The translations under genes and the position numbers were made by a program. A DNA stretch of 38,427 bases, from positions 1 to 38,427 of IMG/VR virus record IMGVR_UViG_3300009091_000032; one strand, given 5' to 3'. The notes under the pieces were generated by a model. The model saw nothing but the letters and a program-made list of their open reading frames with translations. It was not told the origin of the DNA and did no database searches. Source of the DNA: a virus. Numbering within the stretch: position 1 is the stretch's first letter; the number at the start of each line of letters is the position of its first letter. Shown here piece by piece: positions 38,367 through 38,427 of the stretch.

Positions 38367-38427
38367 TGGTCATCCGGCGCTACCCGATCCCCGAGCCGGA
38401 CAAGGCGGGTTCTTCCCAGATTCGTCC
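38366..38427 (+). CDS. Start of the next gene (partial)
   Basis: ATG 38366 overlaps the previous stop (TGATG). The frame is open to the end of the window. Only about 20 residues are visible (VIRRYPIPEPDKAGSSQIR), too few to identify. Confidence 0.5.
   Translation, partial: MVIRRYPIPEPDKAGSSQIR

Overview
The window looks like part of a large, GC-rich, tailed double-stranded DNA phage of the myovirus type. Every well-supported gene lies on the + strand. Genes are packed end to end, with GTGA or ATGA overlaps and AGGAG-type ribosome sites. The recognisable set is phage-like: primase, DNA polymerase, gp32-like single-strand binding protein, UvsX/RecA, 5'-3' exonuclease, SbcD/SbcC, terminase large subunit, gp20-like portal, MuF-like head protein and RuvC-like resolvase. 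The host cannot be named from this sequence. Four promoters of the TTGACA type and the codon choice (GAG, AAG, TTG, CGG) suggest a GC-rich bacterium with ordinary sigma-70 promoters.

Layout. 1-11283 is the replication and recombination block: a CHC2/TOPRIM primase, a uracil-DNA-glycosylase/DNA polymerase A fusion, gp32-like SSB, UvsX, a DUF3310 protein, a FEN-type exonuclease and an MmcB-like nuclease, with small unknown proteins between them. 11384-14407 encodes SbcD and SbcC fused in one chain. 14433-15786 may be a transcription-control pair (sigma-like and Mor-like). 15783-22387 is the packaging and head block: a candidate small terminase, large terminase, portal with an acidic insert, an unusual HU-plus-helix-turn-helix protein, and a MuF-like protein.

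22388-24096 has no credible protein gene and is the most striking part of the window. A consensus promoter starts it. An 11-bp perfect helix (14 bp with one bulge) joins its two ends, 22447-22461 with 23993-24006. In between are an initiator-like tRNA-Met, perfect long-range helices of 8 to 12 bp, at least three predicted pseudoknots and a tRNA-like element with histidine-tRNA features. It reads as one RNA of about 1.6 kb, in the style of the giant ornate phage RNAs (GOLLD, ROOL), but I cannot assign it to either class.

24097-31486 starts with a phage Ku protein under its own promoter. Small accessory genes follow: a short C5-methyltransferase-like protein, a HAD phosphatase, an insert-like stretch with different codon use at 27118-29333, a second protein carrying the helix-turn-helix module, and a RuvC-like resolvase. 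31486-38427 holds mostly unrecognised small proteins, several membrane proteins and a secreted, fibre-like protein. It ends with a short independent transcription unit (promoter, 49-codon ORF, terminator) and another promoter with an ATG at or next to the predicted transcript start. No major capsid, sheath, tube or baseplate gene was recognised.
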